This document shows positions 1 to 10,931 of a stretch of DNA of 64,000 bases, one piece after another. The DNA is from CAVVFX01 sp963777595 (GTDB taxonomy: Bacteria; Acidobacteriota; Terriglobia; Bryobacterales; Bryobacteraceae). The notes beneath the pieces were generated by a model. The model ran no database searches, was not told where the DNA came from, and worked only from the letters and a program-made list of their open reading frames with translations. The position numbers were made by a program, and so were the translations under genes. Each line of letters starts with the position of its first letter. Position 1 is the first letter of the stretch. The DNA is taken from the NCBI GenBank assembly GCA_963777595.1, contig CAVZRE010000032.1, positions 1 through 64,000 of the forward strand, in the 5' to 3' direction.

Positions 1-1386
1 TAAGCACGAACGGTCACAGTTGAAATTCTTCCCCTGACAGAAAGATGACTCGAGCAGCACTGTATTCCGAATCGTCCGCCGCTGCCTGCTTCCTTCCAGA
101 AAAATGCTTTCGACGCGCTTGTGGACCCGCAATCGCTTACCGATATGAGGCGTCATGTCTTCGGTGAACAAAAGTCCCCGATTCTTCCCGCGAGCATCCA
201 AAGTCGCGCGAATCTCCTCCGCCGACTTCACCTCTACCCACTCGCCGGATTGTAAGCCAAGCGTCTCGTCGGCGCTGAAGGAACGTCCACCTCCCGGCAC
301 GACTCTCTTCTTGCTCACCTTTCGCCCGATAAAATCTGCCGCTCGCCTGGCTGTATTACCGAGTCCCCCCTGACGGAACGTCTGGACAACTCGAAGTATA
401 GGAAAGAGCGCCCCCGGCCGAACGAGGCGCGAGAAATGCGGATCCTCCTGCTGGCACCCCGCGTCCGGCGAAGTCTGGACTGGTTCACGAGTCATGCATG
501 CGCCCTCCATTAAGCGCGACAAGGAGAACATGTCTTTGTTCCCCGTAAAATGTCTGGCCGCCGCTCGGCCGAACGCGGCCGGAATCCGGCTCAAGAGCAC
601 CGGCGCCAGCAGCGGGTGGAAGTAGATAGCATGCTTCTGTTCCATCACCGAGTAGCCCATCTGGCGCTTGTACCGGTCCAGACCCTCGTTCGGAGTCAAA
701 GACAAGGTGCCATTCGAAATCATGCGGATTCCCGGGTCGGATGCGGCGTTCGACACGATCCAGAAGTCCAGTGCATGGTTGGTGCAATGGACGAGATCGG
801 CGGTTCGCGAGGCCTTGTACATCAAGTGCAGCCAATCGCCGTCACGGCAGCCAACGATGTAGGTTGCGAGACGCCCTTCCCAAAAGGCCCCCCAGGCTGC
901 CATCCCGGGGCTATCCTGCACGGCCCGCGCGAACTGTTTCCACTTCCTGGGATCCAGCAGCCTTTCGTCCGACCGGCCCTGCCGTGCGAGCGTTTCTCGA
1001 TTCAATTCAAGCCCCTGCGAGGCTAACTCGTCTCCGTCGATCAGCCTGATCTCGCAACTATCCAGGCCTTGGCGAACGTGGCTCCGCTGCTTTCGCGATA
1101 ACGACTGCATGGAATACTCGGCCGGCTGGCAGACGTAGAGTCCTGAATCGAAGCCGTGGGATTGCGAAGCAGGAAAACGAAGCCCTGTAACGCGCGCTTT
1201 GCGAAGGGTATGCCCGACAAGTTCCGCCGGGAGATTGAGCGTTCGATCAAACGGCAGACTCATATAGAACTGCCCTCTCTTGTGTGCCCAATAGACGCCA
1301 TGCATTTCGAAGACACGCTCACCGCGGCGTTCCCAGAAGCCGGCGAGGTTTGAGCCGGGCACTTGAAGACTGTGCGATCTGCGCAT
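1..1386 (-). CDS. GNAT-family acyltransferase fused to a Cys-containing unknown domain (partial, runs off left edge)
   Basis: The frame is open without a stop from an ATG at 1386 to the window edge (462 codons seen). The middle part (about residues 90-250) reads like the BioF2/FemAB-type GNAT domain: segments AFWEGRLATYIVG and DWLHLMYKASR, a C-terminal IRMISNGTLSL strand, then LDRYKRQMGY. Such proteins transfer acyl groups to sugars or amino acids and are common in glycan clusters. From about residue 296 the same frame continues into a second module with GEWVEVKSAEEIRATLD, GLLFTEDMTPHIGKR and three cysteines near the edge (SSFCQGKNFNCDRSC). From memory this resembles a conserved unknown protein of polysaccharide loci that normally stands alone. 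Function of that half is unknown. The start has an in-frame ATG but no clear ribosome binding site. Confidence 0.75.
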   Translation of the reverse strand, partial: MRRSHSLQVPGSNLAGFWERRGERVFEMHGVYWAHKRGQFYMSLPFDRTLNLPAELVGHTLRKARVTGLRFPASQSHGFDSGLYVCQPAEYSMQSLSRKQRSHVRQGLDSCEIRLIDGDELASQGLELNRETLARQGRSDERLLDPRKWKQFARAVQDSPGMAAWGAFWEGRLATYIVGCRDGDWLHLMYKASRTADLVHCTNHALDFWIVSNAASDPGIRMISNGTLSLTPNEGLDRYKRQMGYSVMEQKHAIYFHPLLAPVLLSRIPAAFGRAAARHFTGNKDMFSLSRLMEGACMTREPVQTSPDAGCQQEDPHFSRLVRPGALFPILRVVQTFRQGGLGNTARRAADFIGRKVSKKRVVPGGGRSFSADETLGLQSGEWVEVKSAEEIRATLDARGKNRGLLFTEDMTPHIGKRLRVHKRVESIFLEGSRQRRTIRNTVLLESSFCQGKNFNCDRSCL

Positions 1387-1464
1387 GCAACACTAGTGTA
1401 AAGCGTATGTAGCTGTCGTGTAAACGCAGCTCACTCAAAATCTCAAAGAACAGTTCGCAGTTGA

Positions 1465-2243
1465 TTAGTAGTTATAGGACCTACGTTCGCCGCAATGCCC
1501 GTTTGCAAGTGAGGCAAAGCAACCCCACGGCTGCTTCTCATAGGCATCGCCAGTTCCTCCGCTCAGCGCGGCATAGACGGAAGTAGTGCCGAGAATTGTG
1601 GCGATATTGCTAATGGGATCCACCATGGTGAAGAATGGCGCATTCCCGTCTTGAAGAACTATGGTGAGATCGTTGGCGTCGTGGCTGATCGTGGCCGTCC
1701 AAACATCGCCGTTTGACATGCGCCCCCAAGTGTAAGTCGACGTGCAGGTTGTAAGGCTATAGACGCTCTTGGCGTCGATGTTAGAAAGGGCGCCGTTTGT
1801 ATCGATGGAGACAAAGTTGCTGCCATCGACAGTGTAGTTGTAGGTATTGAAAGCAACAGCCAGGCTGTCGGTGTTCGATGCGTCTTCGTAACCAAGTCCT
1901 TGCCCAGCCGAACCTAAAACCGGAGTGCCGGCTGAAAGGAAAAAGGCAATCCCGTTGCCGGGTCCGAAGGTGCTATCCGGATTTGATAGTTGAAATTGGA
2001 ACGTAGACTAAACGTGTAGTTGGTCCCGAGTGTCACGGGAGAGGTGGTGTAGGCCATGGCCGCCTGCACACCGGTCAGCGTCAACTGCAGGTCACTACTG
2101 ACTACCACATCTGCCTGAGGAGCAGTACCTTTCAACGTGAGTCCGTTGGTGCTCGAAAAATCGGCATAGGCGAAGAGAATACTGGCCTGCGCCTGGATCG
2201 CCAGGAGTGATATCACTGGCATCACCGTAGAAGCCATTTTCAT
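1465..2243 (-). pseudogene. Legume-lectin-like secreted protein, frameshifted
   Basis: The first part, from the ATG at 2243 (MKMASTVMPVISLL, a signal peptide ending near AQA), carries FADFSS-like and TYTFS segments. Near 2005-2015 the frame shifts by a net two-base gain. The other frame then continues with NPDSTFGPGNGIAFFL, VAFNTYNYTVDGSNFVSID, SLTTCTSTYTWGRMSNGD and LSGGTGDAYEKQPWGCF to a TAA at 1465. This order (GIAFFL, an aspartate/asparagine-rich loop, GGTGDAYE at the end) is that of bacterial L-type (legume) lectin domains, which bind carbohydrate outside the cell. I chose the second ATG as start because it begins the signal peptide and has GGAG nine bases upstream. The break could be a sequencing error, since the rest of the domain is intact. 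Confidence 0.6.
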
Positions 2244-2350
2244 AGAGGAATACTCCCAGTTGTTAGTGTCGTTTAACATCACTGGATCAGGAACTGAAGG
2301 GCAAAAGTTTTACATTTTTTACGTCTTCGGAGCGGGCCGCGCCGCTGAGT

Positions 2351-3286
2351 TCAGAAGCGATGGAATTCCTGTCCTATTTCTCGCAGGCAAATGCGATCCG
2401 GTGACGCTCCAGCGGCGCGAAGGAGGCGTTCCATCGGCTCTCCAGAAGGTTCGCGTCCCAATTCAAAAGTTCGATGATGCACCGGAAGAATAAAGTCCGC
2501 GCCCGCCTCGCAGGCCATGGCGAGCGCTTGTTCGGGATTGCAGTGCACACGGATCCAAGGATTGTACGCGCCAATCGGCATGATCGCCAGGTCGACCGCG
2601 CGTGACGTGCGAAGTTGACGGAACGAGTCCGTGTAGGCCGAATCGCCGCCAAACACGATCCGGTAACGACCACACTCGATCAGATAGCCGTTGTACCCGC
2701 GGTAGGTATCGTTGCGCATGCGCGCGCCCCAGTGAGTTACTTCAAACGCCCGCACACTCGCGGGACCAACCTGCACACTCTCGCCCCAAGCCAACTCGTG
2801 AACACGGCCAAAATTATCAACCCGCAGCAGATCGCTCGTGCGGGAGGCGGTCACCACTGCCGACTCCGGATGCTCCAGCCCCCTGAGAGACGGAATATCG
2901 AAATGATCCATGTGCGCGTGTGAAAGCAGAATCAGATCCGGACGCGGCAACTCGGCAAGCGATACGGCAGGCGCAACCAGTCGCTTGAGCCCGATCGTCA
3001 TCGGTCCAAAATTGATTCCGATTTTGGCGCTGAAAACCGGATCGGTGAGGATTGTGAATCCGTCCAGCGACAGAAATACTGTGCTGTGCCCAATCCACGC
3101 GGCGTGGAGTCCCACTAGGGGCCATGCATCCGGATCCGGTCGACGTGGAGCCACCAGGATAGGCCGCTTCCGTTCCTCCGAAACGCGTTCAAGAAACTGC
3201 GGTGCCATTTTTGCGGCGAACCCCGCCAGACCCACGATGCCTTTGACCACACTTAGAAGACGAGGTTTAAGCGGGATTCGTTCCAA
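2351..3286 (-). CDS. MBL-fold metallo-hydrolase (NAPE-PLD/UlaG-like)
   Basis: The 311-residue protein carries the metallo-beta-lactamase signature HAHMDHFD (residues 123-130), preceded by GHSTVFLSLDGFTILTDPV (about 66-84) and followed by the metal-ligand segments THWGAR, GGDSAYT and LPVHHRTF. This order is typical of the Lactamase_B_2 branch that includes N-acyl-phosphatidylethanolamine phospholipase D and UlaG-type lactonases. Substrate cannot be read from the sequence. The N-terminus (residues 10-30) is hydrophobic and could be a membrane anchor. The start is a TTG without an obvious ribosome binding site, so a start further in (GTG at 3250 or ATG at 3208) remains possible. It is divergent from the FAD oxidoreductase, with 44 bases between starts. 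Confidence 0.8.
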   Translation of the reverse strand: MERIPLKPRLLSVVKGIVGLAGFAAKMAPQFLERVSEERKRPILVAPRRPDPDAWPLVGLHAAWIGHSTVFLSLDGFTILTDPVFSAKIGINFGPMTIGLKRLVAPAVSLAELPRPDLILLSHAHMDHFDIPSLRGLEHPESAVVTASRTSDLLRVDNFGRVHELAWGESVQVGPASVRAFEVTHWGARMRNDTYRGYNGYLIECGRYRIVFGGDSAYTDSFRQLRTSRAVDLAIMPIGAYNPWIRVHCNPEQALAMACEAGADFILPVHHRTFELGREPSGEPMERLLRAAGASPDRICLREIGQEFHRF

Positions 3287-3330
3287 CGCGGCGGCTAATG
3301 TGAAATAATTTATTAGACAGAGGAGACAGC

Positions 3331-5293
3331 GTGAACCGACGAGACTTCTTCAACGCCGCGGGCCTAGGCAGCTATTCATTAATCGCGTTGGCAGACGCAA
3401 CCGCTGCCCAGGATCTTCAACCGAAGCCGCCGGTATCGCATCCCGACTTCGAGCGCATCGCCCCGACCCATGCGGCCTTCGCTCAAAATGAACCTAAAAT
3501 GCGTCAGGTGAATCTCGACGCCGATGTCCTCGTCGCCGGCGGCGGACTCGCCGGAGTGTGCGCGGCCATCGCTGCCGCACGGCATGGTGCCCGCGTCGTC
3601 CTGCTGCAGGACCGCTCTCGTCTGGGTGGCAATTCTTCGAGCGAAGTGAAGATGCACGTCGTCGGCGCGAACATGCACACCGGACGTCCGGGCTGGCGTG
3701 AAGGCGGCCTCATCGAAGAATTTCGTCTCGCCGATGCGGTCAACAATCCGCAGCGCAGTTTCGAGCTGTGGGACATGCTTCTCTACGACAAAGTGGTTAG
3801 CGAACCCAACATCACGTTGCTTCTCGAAACGACCCTGTATTCGGCCGCGGTGAAGAATGGCCGCCATTACCGAAGCCATGGCTCGGTGTGACAAAAGCGA
3901 GAGCCTCTATCGCATTCGTGCCAAAATGTTCTGCGACTGCACCGGCGACTCGCGCCTCGGCCTGGAAGCCGGAGCCGACATGCGCACTGGCCGTGAAGCC
4001 CGCAGCGAGTACGGCGAGCCGCTTGCGCCCGCCGAGCCGGACAATCGCACGTTAGGGTCCAGCATCCTCTTCACTTCGCGCCTCTATCACGAGGCGATGC
4101 CCTTCACTCCGCCATCATGGGCGCGCAAGATCAGCAAGCAGCAACTGCTACATCGCAAGATCGACACCTGGGAGTACGGCTACTGGTGGATCGAATGGGG
4201 AGGCGACAAGGATATCATCACCGACAACGAGCGCATCCGCTACGAACTGCTGGCGATCGTAATGGGCATCTGGGACTACATCAAGAACAGCGGAGACTTC
4301 CCCGACAGCCGCAATTGGGCCATGGACTGGGTCGGCATGATGCCCGGCAAACGCGGCAGCCGCAGACTGCTCGGCGACCATGTGCTCACGCAACAGGACC
4401 TCATGCAAAGCGACTTTCCCGACGGAGTGGCTATCGGCGGCTGGGCCATGGACGCGCACCCCCCGGAGGGTTTCGACCGTCCCGATCTGCCGCCCAACAC
4501 GACGCTGCGTCCACCCGAAGTCTATCCGATTCCGCTGCGATCGATTTACAGCCGCAACATCTCCAACCTCTTGATGGCAGGACGCAATATCAGCGCCAGC
4601 TACATGGCGTTCACCTCATCGCGGGTGATGGCGACGTGCGCGGTGATTGGCCAGGCGGCAGGCACAGCGGCTGCTCAATGCATCGAGTCGGGAATTCTGC
4701 CGCGCGAACTGGCGGGGAGTTCCAAGCATGTCGAACAATTGCAACAGACGCTGCTGCGCGATGACCAAACGATAAAGAATGCGCGCAACCGGGATGTCCG
4801 CGACGTGGCGCGGCAGGCATCGGTCATTGCCTCCGCAGAGAAGGACAATGCGAAGGCGGCTCTGGTGATCGATGGCTTCGCCCGCGACGTTCCGGATAAG
4901 CGCGGCGATCCCATGGAAGTGCATCAGTGGGCGGCGCCGGTGTCGGATGGCAATCCTGCATGGATCGAATTGCAGTGGCCGAAGCCGCAGCGCATCCGGC
5001 AGGTCCAGCTGACGTTCGACAGTGGATTCCGCCGCCAGCTTACGCTGAGCGCGCAGAATTCGGTTAATAACGGCATTAAGCGCGCGGCGCAGCCCGAGAC
5101 CGTCAAGGACTATGCGGTCATCGGCCATTCTCCGGACGGGGCGAAGCACGTGCTCGCCAACGTGAAGGGCAATTTTCAACGCCTCAATCGACACCAGTTT
5201 GAGCCCATGGAATTGACGTCGCTGCGCATCGAAGTGCAGGCGACTAACGGAGATTCGCTGGCAAGGATCTTTGAAATTCGCTGCTACGCGTAG
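3331..5293 (+). CDS. Tat-exported FAD-dependent oxidoreductase with C-terminal beta-sandwich, one frameshift
   Basis: The GTG start follows an AGGAGA box. The N-terminus MNRRDFFNAAG is a twin-arginine signal. Residues about 66-95 (VLVAGGGLAGVCAAIAAARH, then GARVVLL) form the FAD-binding Rossmann motif, followed by RLGGNSSSEVKMHV, as in the FAD_oxidored family found with secreted carbohydrate enzymes. The C-terminal 130 residues look like a discoidin or F5/8-type domain (PAWIELQWPKPQRIRQVQL). At 3861-3866 GGCCGCC replaces an expected GGCCGC. The extra C ends the first frame at 3891 and the second frame starts again at 3857. Total length is 1963 nt, exactly one base more than 654 codons, so removing the insertion restores one protein. 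Substrate unknown. Confidence 0.75.
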
Positions 5294-5544
5294 TCCCGTA
5301 AGTAGACGGTCCGACGACAAGAAGGCTGTGTCTGAGACAGATCGCGCGACCGGTTTAGTAAGGGCGATTATCGAGAAGGCGCTCGATCTGGGGAAGTCTA
5401 TCAAACAAATCGCCAGAAGCAATCGCTCCATAGTCTTGAACGATATCGTTGTTGCGGCGGGGGTGTTACGGCGGACATGAAATTGCGACTGGGCGCTACC
5501 CGGACACCACGCCGGGGCCTCGCCCTTGCAGGAATGTTGACCTT

Positions 5545-5557
5545 ACTACACAGTAGT
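5545..5557. promoter_or_regulatory. Short dyad ACTAC-ACA-GTAGT
   Basis: Perfect five-base arms around a three-base centre, in the 345-base gene-free stretch between the FAD oxidoreductase and the GT9 gene. Apart from this and the palindrome at 5604-5619, I see no coding signal or RNA structure in that stretch. Possibly a regulator binding site. Confidence 0.25.
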
Positions 5558-5603
5558 TTTCACTAGAACGGGTCCATTTTCGCGGGCTAATACCTACGCT
5601 TAC

Positions 5604-5619
5604 ATACTGCTAGCAGTAT
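5604..5619. promoter_or_regulatory. 16-bp perfect palindrome ATACTGCTAGCAGTAT
   Basis: A perfect 16-base palindrome lies 20 bases before the ATG proposed for the GT9 gene. Position and symmetry fit an operator for a dimeric regulator of the glycan genes that follow. No regulator can be assigned. Confidence 0.35.
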
Positions 5620-5638
5620 CGGGCCACCACGACCTAGA

Positions 5639-6713
5639 ATGATTCAGAGGGGGTGCGTCCTGAAACCCGAGACTCTCAAATCACTGGATCGCTACCTATG
5701 GCGTGCCGGAACAATCGCCGCGAAATTGCTGTCCGTCTCGGCGCAGGCCACGATAAGCGCCCCGCGATTGTGCGGCCGGGGGGCATGGGTGACCTGATTA
5801 TGTTGTGTGTGGCCGCGGAGGAGCTTGGTCTTCGATCCGAAGAGTTTTTTCTGGATTATCGAAAAGCGCTCGGCGCAATGGGCTCAGCACCTGAGCCTGA
5901 ATTATCTCTGTTATGACGCCTCGCCAACAGCTCTACTGGCGTTACGGGGCCGTTTTCATAGCGTGATTATTTGGGAGCAGTTCTTCGGTTTATCGCAGTC
6001 GGTCGCACTTTCGATTCGGGCACGCGGGGGAAAACTGATTGGGTTTGACACCAATCGCGGTTCCGGGTTCAACGACTTGTCGGTGATATATGATTGCCTC
6101 GATGCGCACGAGACCGTCGAGTTTAGCGAGCTCCTGAGTTGCGCACTCGACATGCATGCCAGTCTGACGCACTCGCCAGTCCGCGCCCGCGCGGGAAAAG
6201 CAACGGGAGGACTGATAGTCGGGTTGAGCGGCCTTCAGGCGGAATCTCGCCGCTTCGCGCTGGAAGAGTGGTGCGGCATGGTAAGGCTTTGGGCGCAGGA
6301 CAGTCCCTTCTCGATCGTCCGGGCCTCACCGCAGGATTCGGAATTCGCGCGCGGCATGCGTGCAAGCCTCGGAAGCAGGGCATCTCTGTTCCAGGGATCA
6401 TTCTCAGCGATGTGCGATCTGTTGCGCAACGCGTCGAGGGTCTTCACGGTGGACGGGGGATTTGTCCACATTGCGTCGTATTATGGCGTGCCGACAACCG
6501 CGATCTTCACCGGCGGAGTCAATAGAAAAATGGGCTCCCATCGCTGAGGGTAGCCTGACCGTCAAGACGGCCGGACTGACATGCCAACCATGCACTCGCT
6601 TCGGACAGGTGCCGAACTGCCAGCGCCAATATGCCTGCAAGCAGATAGATTTGACGCAGATATCCGGCACTCAGGCGCAGTTCAAAGGGGAAACCGTCCT
6701 ATGTCAAACGTAA
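5639..6713 (+). pseudogene. Glycosyltransferase family 9 (heptosyltransferase-like), multiply frameshifted
   Basis: Pieces of one GT9 protein appear in order in different frames. The N-terminus is LKPETLKSLDRYLWRAG from the ATG at 5639. Next come PAIVRPGGMGDLIML (the donor-binding N-terminal signature), KSFFWIIEKRS, then VFTVDGGFVHIASYYGVPTTAIF (about 6438-6510; the family's C-terminal nucleotide-sugar motif), and finally EKWAPIAEGSLTVKTAGL with CQPCTRFGQVPNC, ending at 6713. Shifts lie near 5760, 5830 and 6522. At 6522 GTCAATAG replaces expected GTCATAG. The span is about 358 codons, the normal length of the family. The last codons overlap the start of the next gene (6701), as expected in an operon. 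Either decayed or damaged by sequencing errors. Confidence 0.65.
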
Positions 6714-7632
6714 TTGCCTCGGCAGGCTGCTCTCCCGCGCCAGCCGCCGGAACGTATTCCCGCGGCAGCTTCGTACGTGGAGTGCCCGCTGTGCGGACGC
6801 GACGATTGTCAACAGCTCTACCGATCGGACAGCCCGTTCATGAGAATCGTGCGCTGCAGGAAGTGCGCGATGATGTACCAGAATCCGCAGATCCCGGAGG
6901 TGGAGATGAATGATGCACACCAGGAAATCAGCGGTTACAGCCGCATGGCTGAACAGGAGTCTGGCAAAGCTGGAACTTTTCCGGGAACGCATTCGTCGAG
7001 TCAAGACCGAGTGGAGACTTCCATCGCGAGGGCGTATGTCTGATGTGGGAACTGGACGCGGATCAATGCTGGACGCCATGCATATGGAATTGCCGGATTG
7101 GGAGTTAGTCGCGACCGAGACGTCGCCCTCCGCCAGCCTCCGCGTCTTAGAGAAGGGCTACCAAGTCGTCGACTCCGCCGAGCGTCTGGATCAGGACCAG
7201 TCATTCGACTGGATTAACATCGATAACGTACTCGAGCATCTACCGCGACCCCAACGGGCCCTCGCACACCTGCGGAAACGATTAGCGCCCGGCGGTTTCA
7301 TTTATGTGGATGTGCCGAACGAGTCCCTGTTCAGTCTCCGATACCGGCTTAACGACGCGATCCGCGGCCACGCAAAATTGCCGACAGCGGCGGGCCACAT
7401 CAACCTCTTTACCAGGTCAACGCTCAAAAAAAGTCGCCCAGCGAGCCGGACTGGACTGCGAAGAATCTGGCTCGAAAGCGTTGCCCAGCCGAATCGATTG
7501 TTTGAGGTCCTCTGCGCGAAGGAGAACCCGCGCATCTCCACAGTTTTAAACGTTCTCCGCGCGACCAAGGTGGACGTTCACTTAGGGTTGGCCTATTTAT
7601 CTGTGCGCGACTGGAAGCTTGATGATAATTGA
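6701..7632 (+). pseudogene. Class I SAM methyltransferase with N-terminal zinc ribbon, multiply frameshifted
   Basis: The ATG at 6701 overlaps the end of the GT9 gene. Reading through several frame changes gives ECPLCGRDDC and VRCRKCAMMYQNP (two CxxC pairs, a zinc ribbon), then VGTGRGSMLDAMH (SAM-binding motif I), NIDNVLEHLPRPQRALAH and LAPGGFIYVDVPNE, then HINLFTRSTLK and a C-terminus to 7632. Shifts lie near 6780, 6905, 7430 and 7460. The architecture matches the intact 307-residue methyltransferase at 36986, and the span (about 310 codons) is the same. Such enzymes methylate sugars in glycan clusters (C-methyltransferase type); the exact substrate is unknown. Confidence 0.6.
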
Positions 7633-9219
7633 TGATCCGGCCCAGTGGCGGGTTAGGCGCCTGACTTGCGGGAGAGAAGCTTTCGCTTCGCCGCAGTCAT
7701 CGAGGAGAAGGCGAACCTGATCCGATTGCCTGCGCCGCGCTCCTGCTGATTCGATACTCCGTATTCAGCGTACGGAAGTTCTGGCTTGACGAGTTTCTGA
7801 CACTTGGGATCGCGCGGCTTCACTCCCTCAGAGACATGTGGCGGGCGCTGGGGGACGGCTTGGACCTCAATCCTCCACTCTCGCATCTTCTGACGAAAGG
7901 GTTCTGCGCAGTTTTTGGCTACAGTGAGATTGCGGTACGGACACCGGAAACGCTGGCGTTGCTAATCTTCTGCTTGTGCGGCTACGTCTTCGTCTCACGC
8001 CGCTGCGGAAAGATCTGCGGAATCAGCACCGCTGTCCTGATCAGCCTCAGTATCGGGGGCAAAGTTGCGGTGAGGCGCGCCCGTATGGATTAATGCTAGG
8101 CTTCGCGGGGCTGGCGCTCGTGCAATGGCAGAGCGCGACGTCGCGCAAAAGACGTCCCTGGACGCTGTTGCTGCTTTGGGCAGCACTGGCCGGAGCGCTA
8201 CTCTCGCACTGCTACGCGATCTTGTTCTATGTCCCGATCGCGGGAGCTGAACTGGCCCGCTTACTGAAGCGAAAGAAGCCGGACTGGCCGCTTTGGGCCG
8301 CAATAGCCGCCGCCTTTCCCGCCGTCCTCACCTACCTGCCGCTAATGGCTTCAACCGAGAAATTTCGGGGGCAAAGGTGATCTGGCTGGGATGGATGACA
8401 TCCCACGCACCTACGCTTATGTCCTCGGAGACGCTGCCGGGCGCTCGCTCTCGTCGCCGTGATTTCGCTTGGCCTTGTAGCCCTCCGAGACTGGGGCACG
8501 ACCGCACAGCAGTGGGACCGCGCCGACATACCCTTCCATGAAATCGTCTGTCTTGCCCTCTGCGCAGCCCTCGGCCCGATCGGAATTCTACAGAGCTATC
8601 TTATACTGACGCCCTGGTCTGTTCGATATGCTTTCGGCTTAGTTTTCGGAGTGTGCGCCTTGCTGATGGTCATCGTGAAGCGCTCTCAGGCGAACCATCG
8701 GTGGGCAGAGATCCTGGCCCTCGCGGTGACACTAGCCGCGTTTTGGACCAGCGGCATGCAGTTGCGGTACAGCTACTACCCAGTACTTTCAACACGCGGG
8801 GCTTCCGCGCTGCCGGTCGTGGGTCTCGATAGCGCCAAGCCACTGGTGATCTCGAACGGCCTGATTCTGGCTGAGGCAAATTACTATGAGTCCGACTCCG
8901 TACTCCGGAATGTTTACTACCTGGTGGATCGTCGAGCTTCACTCGAGTACACAGGGCATCTGGTGTCCGATCGGCAATTTAGCCTCGTAAAGAAGTGGGG
9001 AGCGCTTAGGGCGAACATGGCGGAATATGAGAACTTCACCTCTGATCACAAGAGCTTCTATGTGTATGGACCGTGGGAGTACCCAAAGACTGGGTCTTAC
9101 AGAAATTGAGTGATGACGGCGCAAACATTCGGATGGTCCGGCGGGCATGGGTGCCATCCGGCCCGGAAACTGACATCCTCATCAAGGACGCTTTTATTTT
9201 CGAAGTGACGATGCCCTGA
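7632..9219 (+). pseudogene. GT-C membrane glycosyltransferase (GT39/PMT-like), copy A, frameshifted
   Basis: The ATG overlaps the stop of the methyltransferase (TGATG). Broken frames together give a GT-C protein: RKFWLDEFLTLGIA (first-loop DE motif), GLDLNPPLSHLL, a SEIAVRTPE-like segment, GEARPYGLMLGFAGLAL and several membrane helices. A periplasmic C-terminus follows with PLVISNGL, YYLVDRRASLEYTG and HKSFYVYGPWEYP, ending KDAFIFEVTMP. Breaks lie in the first 100 bases, near 8075, 8380, 8450 and 9090. The span (about 529 codons) equals that of the intact paralogs at 31754 and 33334. GT-C enzymes transfer a sugar from a polyprenyl-phosphate donor at the outer face of the membrane; acceptor unknown. 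Confidence 0.65.
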
Positions 9220-9320
9220 GCTAATTGACTCTTAAATGCTAACGCGAACTACACCTCGCCAGTTTAAATTGCAGGTAAATCGCGGCAGGGAGCTTGCTTA
9301 TAACAACCGACGAGTCGCTC

Positions 9321-10931
9321 ATGTTGATTGAATCTGAAGCCGGCAAACGCGTTGAACACACCGCATTTCTCGCCAAGCCGGAAGGCGCACCGATCTGCTG
9401 GCGGGATGGATCGAATCTAGGTCGGGACTCTTTCTGACGGCGCTATTTGCGTTATTCATCTTTCGATTTATTGCGTTTGACATTCGACCGTTCTGGTACG
9501 ATGAACACTTCACGCTGGCTGTCGCGCGACTTCATTCGTTCGGCGCGATGTGGGTAGCACTCAAAGACGGCCTGGATCTCAATCCGCCGCTCAGCTACTG
9601 GATCACGCACGTTTCGATGACGCTGTTCGGGCAAACGAATTAGCCGCACGGCTGCCATCGGCTCTTGGATTCTTCTTTTTCGCGGTAGCCGGATATGTGT
9701 TTGTGTCGCGTAAGTGTGGCAAACTCGCGGGCTTAAATACTGCTTTCCTGATTCTCATTACTGCGCCGGCGACGATCGTCGGTGAGGCGCGCCCTTACGG
9801 AATGCTACTGGCTTTCGCCGGCCTGGCGTTTGTTAGCTGGCAAAGCGCATCCGCCGGAACCAAACGGTATCTATATCTCCCCTTAATGACGTTGTCGCTC
9901 TGTGCCGCGCTACTATGCCACTGTTATGCTGTGCTCCTGCTTGTGCCTTTGGCGGGCGCCGAATTGGCGAGATCGGCTGTCCGCAGAGAATCGATTGGGC
10001 CATGCTCCTATCACTATTGGCCGCGGTCCCAACAGTGGTGACTTACCTGCCCGTATTGGCCTCAGCAAAACGTTTTGTCCCTGGATCCGTTTTCGTCAAT
10101 AGCTGGAACTTCATTTCCCCGAGCCTACGCCTTCTCGCTCAGCGAGGGATGGGGATTTTTGGTTATCGCCGCGCTGATTCCCGTCATTCTACAACTGTGT
10201 GCCAAGCCCCAAGCGACCGAAAACGCGCCTGCTCCGGCTAACCTTCCTGTCCACGAAACTTCTTATTAGTTCTCGTTTCGTGTATCGCTGTATTTGGCGT
10301 CGTACTTGCGCAATTTATGCACGCGCCCTGGTCGGAGCGATATGCGCTAGCAGGACCTTTCGGAATCTGCGGGCTACTCGCGGCTGGCATTCATTATCAG
10401 TCGCGCCGCCGGCTTGCCGGGATGATCGTCCTATTCACCTTGTTGGGTGGTTTCTTTTCTTCAGAATGGTCAACTCAAATACCAGTATCAGGCGGAGGAT
10501 GAGGCGCGTTCTATGGCGAAGTTATCGAAAGAAGGTCTGGACCCGTCTAAGCCGCTCGTCATTTCAAACGGAATTCTCATGAAACAGGTGGACTACTACG
10601 AACCGGCCGATACACTGGGGAACGTGTATTACCTGGTAGACCGTGCTGCTTCCCTGCACTATACGGGAGCGCTGGTTTTTGACCAACACTTCAGGCTGTT
10701 TCAACAGTATGGCTTTCTGCGCTCGCATTTGGCCGAATATGTGCAATTCACGTCCGCACACAAAAGTTTTACGTATACGGCCCACTCGATTACAACGATG
10801 ACTGGCTGATACCTAAGCTAAGGGCTGACGGCGCGGTCATTCGCGTTTTGCGAAGAGCCTACTTTCCACCCAATCCCGAGACCGAAAAACTAATCCATGA
10901 CGCGTTTCTCTGCGAAGTTACAGTACGCTAG
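9321..10931 (+). pseudogene. GT-C membrane glycosyltransferase, copy B, frameshifted
   Basis: Second copy directly behind the first. Pieces are RPFWYDEHFTLAVARLHSF (GT-C DE loop), GLDLNPPLSYWI, ANELAARLPSALGFFFF, GEARPYGMLLAFAGLAF, then PLVISNGILMKQ, YYLVDRAASLHYTG and YVYGPLDYNDDW, ending HDAFLCEVTVR at a TAG at 10929-10931. Frame changes lie near 9390, 9640 (CAAACG where CAAAACG is expected), 10020, 10250, 10460 and 10775. The 1611-nt span is full length (537 codons) and a multiple of three, so losses and gains balance. Copy B is closer in its C-terminal segments to copy A than to the intact pair, suggesting local duplication. Confidence 0.65.

Noticed and set aside
4616..5431. Long minus-strand frame opposite the FAD oxidoreductase
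   Set aside because: The plus strand carries clear family motifs over the same bases; the minus translation is Arg/Leu-rich shadow.
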